6,105 nucleotides of DNA, taken from assembly GCA_018065205.1 (NCBI GenBank), contig JAGHTR010000018.1:1-6105 (forward strand). The letters are read 5' to 3'. The stretch is from Candidatus Colicola caccequi (GTDB taxonomy: Bacteria; Bacteroidota; Bacteroidia; Bacteroidales; Paludibacteraceae). Position numbers and translations under genes: made by a program. The notes beneath the pieces are model-generated. The model was not told the DNA's origin and ran no database searches. It worked only from the letters and a program-made list of their open reading frames with translations. Shown here one piece after another: positions 4,244-6,105 of this stretch; within the stretch, counting starts at the first letter, position 1, and every line of letters starts with the position of its first letter.

Positions 4244-5155
4244 TTATGATTGTCGATTCACTAACTGATCGGCTAATCTGCGTAACCGATTGGTGGCTTC
4301 TCCTTGAGGAATATTATCTAAATACCTCAGTCCTTTCTCTGTCAATTGGTGAATCTGTTGCAGTGCCAATTCCGGCACCCCTAAACGATTATATTCATTA
4401 ATAACTCGGTCATAATCCTTGGACGCTAACTCCTGCTGATCCCCTCCTTCGTGTTGAGCAGTCAGCCATAACCAAGTCTTCTTCCTCTCTTTTATATCTC
4501 CGCCAATGGCTTTACCAAAGGTCTTGGGATCGCCATAGCAATCTAAGTAATCATCTTGAATTTGGAAGGCCAATCCGATGCAAATGCCGTATTCATACAA
4601 TGCCTTCTGCTCTTCCTCATTGGCTCCTCCTATATAGGCTCCGATGCGCAAGGCTGTGGCTAATAGCACACTCGTCTTGAGACGAATCATCTGCATATAG
4701 TCTGCTATACTCACATCCTCTCGTTGCTCAAAGTCCACATCATACTGCTGACCCTCGCATATCTCAGTGGCCATCTGATTGAAGAGACGTAATACGTGAG
4801 GCAAATGCTTCTCATCCACTTGACTCAGTTGTTTATATGCCTCAATCATCATTTGGTCTCCACTCAAAATTGCCGTGTTCTCGTTCCAACGGATATGCAC
4901 ACAGGCACGGCCTCTTCTTACCGTGGCCTTATCCATCACGTCATCGTGCAGCAAAGTGAAGTTATGGAAGATCTCCAAGGCTAAAGCTGCCGGCAAAACG
5001 GCTTTCTCTTCCCCTCCAAAAATCTGAGCACCAATCATACATAAGGTGGGACGCAGACGCTTACCGCCGGCGGATAAGGTGTAACCGATGGGCTCATATA
5101 AACCCAGTGGCTCACGATGCCAATCTAACTGCTCAATGACGGAGTTAATATCCAT
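4244..5155 (-). CDS. Short-chain polyprenyl diphosphate synthase (FPP/GGPP type)
   Basis: Trans-isoprenyl diphosphate synthase, 303 residues, condensing isopentenyl diphosphate with an allylic diphosphate in the cytoplasm. All catalytic elements are present: GGKRLRP (30-36) for IPP binding; first Asp-rich motif DDVMD (71-75) followed by RRGR (80-83); GQQYDVDFE (135-143); KT (160-161); second Asp-rich motif DDYLD (201-205); and a downstream Lys-rich loop (KERKK, 222-226). The first motif is DDxxD, not the DDxxxxD of E. coli IspA. The fifth residue before it is Phe66, a bulky residue that in this superfamily limits chain growth to about C15-C20; long-chain synthases usually have Ala there. The product is therefore probably FPP or GGPP, a precursor for undecaprenyl phosphate and quinones; this is inferred. 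The start overlaps the ddl stop as TAATG, suggesting translational coupling. Confidence 0.93.
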   Translation of the reverse strand: MDINSVIEQLDWHREPLGLYEPIGYTLSAGGKRLRPTLCMIGAQIFGGEEKAVLPAALALEIFHNFTLLHDDVMDKATVRRGRACVHIRWNENTAILSGDQMMIEAYKQLSQVDEKHLPHVLRLFNQMATEICEGQQYDVDFEQREDVSIADYMQMIRLKTSVLLATALRIGAYIGGANEEEQKALYEYGICIGLAFQIQDDYLDCYGDPKTFGKAIGGDIKERKKTWLWLTAQHEGGDQQELASKDYDRVINEYNRLGVPELALQQIHQLTEKGLRYLDNIPQGEATNRLRRLADQLVNRQS

Positions 5156-6099
5156 TACTTAAACTTGTTTTCAATAATATCCGTTAATACATCCTTGATG
5201 TCTAATCCTGCGGCACGCACTTGTTGCGGAATGAAACTGGTGGCAGTCATACCCGGCGTGGTATTCACTTCCAATAGGTTAATTGCCCAACCTTCCGTCA
5301 GAATATAATCCACACGGATAATACCTTGTGCTCCTACAATGTCGTAAATACGTTTGGTCATCTCTTGCACGCGGTCTCGCACATCATCCGGAATGCGAGC
5401 CGGAGTAATCTCTTGCACTTCACCATTGTACTTGGCGTTGTAATCAAAAAACTCGTTGCTCGTCACTACCTCCGTAATCGGGAAGGCGACTGACTTATCT
5501 TGCGTCTTATACACACCGCATGTAATCTCCGTCCCTTTCATGAAGGCTTCGCAAATCACCTCATCTCCCTCTTCAAAAGCACGCACAATAGCAGGCACGG
5601 CATCCTCCGCTTTCTTCACTTTGGTGCAACCAAAACTGCTACCGCCTACATTTGATTTGATAAAGCATGGCAAACCAATCTCATCAATGATCTCCTTAGC
5701 GCGAACCTCCGCATTCTCTGTCTTCCACTCCTGACGACGAATCAAGATAGACTTGGAAATGGGTATGCCAAAATCCTGCAAATAATGGTTGCAAGCGTAC
5801 TTGTTGAAAGTCAACGCTGCGGCTAATACATTGCAGCACGAATAGGGAATATGCATCATCTCCAGGTAACCTTGTAATAAACCGTTCTCTCCCGGCGTGC
5901 CATGAATAGTGATGTACGCAAAGTCAAACTCCGTAATACGCTCCAGGGCGGCTTTATCTGCTCCCTTCAACTCAATAATCTCTGCCTCATAACGATCCTT
6001 GTCCAAAAAAGACAGAATTCCTGCTGCGCTTCTCAAGGAGACATCATGCTCCGAACTATCTCCGCCTGCAACAATGGCGATTCTACGTTTAGTTACCAT
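5155..6099 (-). CDS. ddl: D-alanine--D-alanine ligase
   Basis: ATP-grasp enzyme of the cytoplasm that joins two D-alanines for the terminal dipeptide of the peptidoglycan precursor UDP-MurNAc-pentapeptide. The N-terminal domain has VAGGDSSEHDVSLRSA (10-25), with Glu17 in the place of the E. coli DdlB catalytic Glu15, and HGTPGENG (66-73). The ATP-grasp part has FIKSNVGGSSFG (146-157), EAFMKGTEITCGV (184-196), the omega-loop region FFDYNAKY (217-224), TPARIP (232-237), RVDY (262-265), and the metal- and substrate-binding LLEVNTTPGMT (275-285) with Ser288. The Tyr/Lys omega loop fits a D-Ala rather than a D-lactate ligase. At 314 residues it is full length. The start lies 6 bases from the window edge and the visible upstream codons (Lys-Lys) are open, so a short extension cannot be excluded, but MVTKRRIAIVAGG is a normal beginning. 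Its promoter is outside the window. It is the first visible gene of the leftward cluster. Confidence 0.96.
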   Translation of the reverse strand: MVTKRRIAIVAGGDSSEHDVSLRSAAGILSFLDKDRYEAEIIELKGADKAALERITEFDFAYITIHGTPGENGLLQGYLEMMHIPYSCCNVLAAALTFNKYACNHYLQDFGIPISKSILIRRQEWKTENAEVRAKEIIDEIGLPCFIKSNVGGSSFGCTKVKKAEDAVPAIVRAFEEGDEVICEAFMKGTEITCGVYKTQDKSVAFPITEVVTSNEFFDYNAKYNGEVQEITPARIPDDVRDRVQEMTKRIYDIVGAQGIIRVDYILTEGWAINLLEVNTTPGMTATSFIPQQVRAAGLDIKDVLTDIIENKFK

Positions 6100-6105
6100 T
6101 TTTTT

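Noticed and set aside
4796..5734. Short + strand open frames (4796-4984, 5456-5734) opposite the prenyl synthase and ddl genes
   Set aside because: They are shadows of strongly conserved - strand genes.
1..6105. A defence, toxin-antitoxin, phage or mobile system
   Set aside because: All long frames are accounted for by housekeeping enzymes, two lipoproteins and one unknown protein; there are no transposase, integrase, nuclease or toxin motifs, and no target-site duplications or attachment-site signs were seen.

Overview
The window looks like chromosomal DNA of a Bacteroidota species, most likely order Bacteroidales. Three things point there. The recognisable promoters have the TTTG / TAnnTTTG architecture of that phylum. 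Start codons are preceded by A/T-rich sequence rather than Shine-Dalgarno motifs. The gene set fits too: a DUF6242-type lipoprotein, the Bacteroidetes form of D-Ala-D-Ala ligase, and a polyprenyl synthetase of the EIFHNFTLLHDDVMD type. Genus cannot be fixed from the sequence alone.

Layout. Bases 1-35 are the 3' end of a 5S rRNA gene, so an rRNA operon lies to the left; a strong intrinsic terminator closes it at 36-74. Bases 75-219 are a compact regulatory region. It holds two CAAAT-NN-ATTTG dyads 20 bp apart around a good Bacteroidetes promoter, then a leader with small hairpins and a possible second promoter. Next is a tyrosine-rich, Ser/Thr-repeat lipoprotein of unknown function (220-1461, +). 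It meets a DUF6242/kelch-like lipoprotein (1458-2831, -) tail to tail, with the two stop codons sharing bases inside a perfect 9-bp hairpin. A 46-bp divergent region separates the second lipoprotein from 5-formyltetrahydrofolate cyclo-ligase (2878-3480, +), whose promoter reaches into the lipoprotein's start. The cyclo-ligase runs 17 bp into the end of a three-gene leftward cluster.

That cluster reads, in transcription order: ddl (6099-5155), a short-chain polyprenyl diphosphate synthase (5155-4244, TAATG overlap with ddl), and a conserved-looking cytoplasmic protein of unknown function (4225-3464, 18 bp downstream). Ddl makes the D-Ala-D-Ala terminus of peptidoglycan precursors. The prenyl synthase makes an allylic diphosphate of the kind that feeds undecaprenyl lipid-carrier synthesis. 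The cluster therefore looks like an envelope-precursor operon with an uncharacterised third member.

I see no mobile element, CRISPR array, tRNA, or phage or defence genes. This is mostly ordinary core genome. The points most worth a second look are the duplicated operator-like dyads after the rRNA terminator, the hairpin built into the convergent stop codons, the concentration of D(S/T)(A/I/L/M/T/V) O-glycosylation motifs in the DUF6242 lipoprotein, and the unknown gene at the end of the ddl operon.
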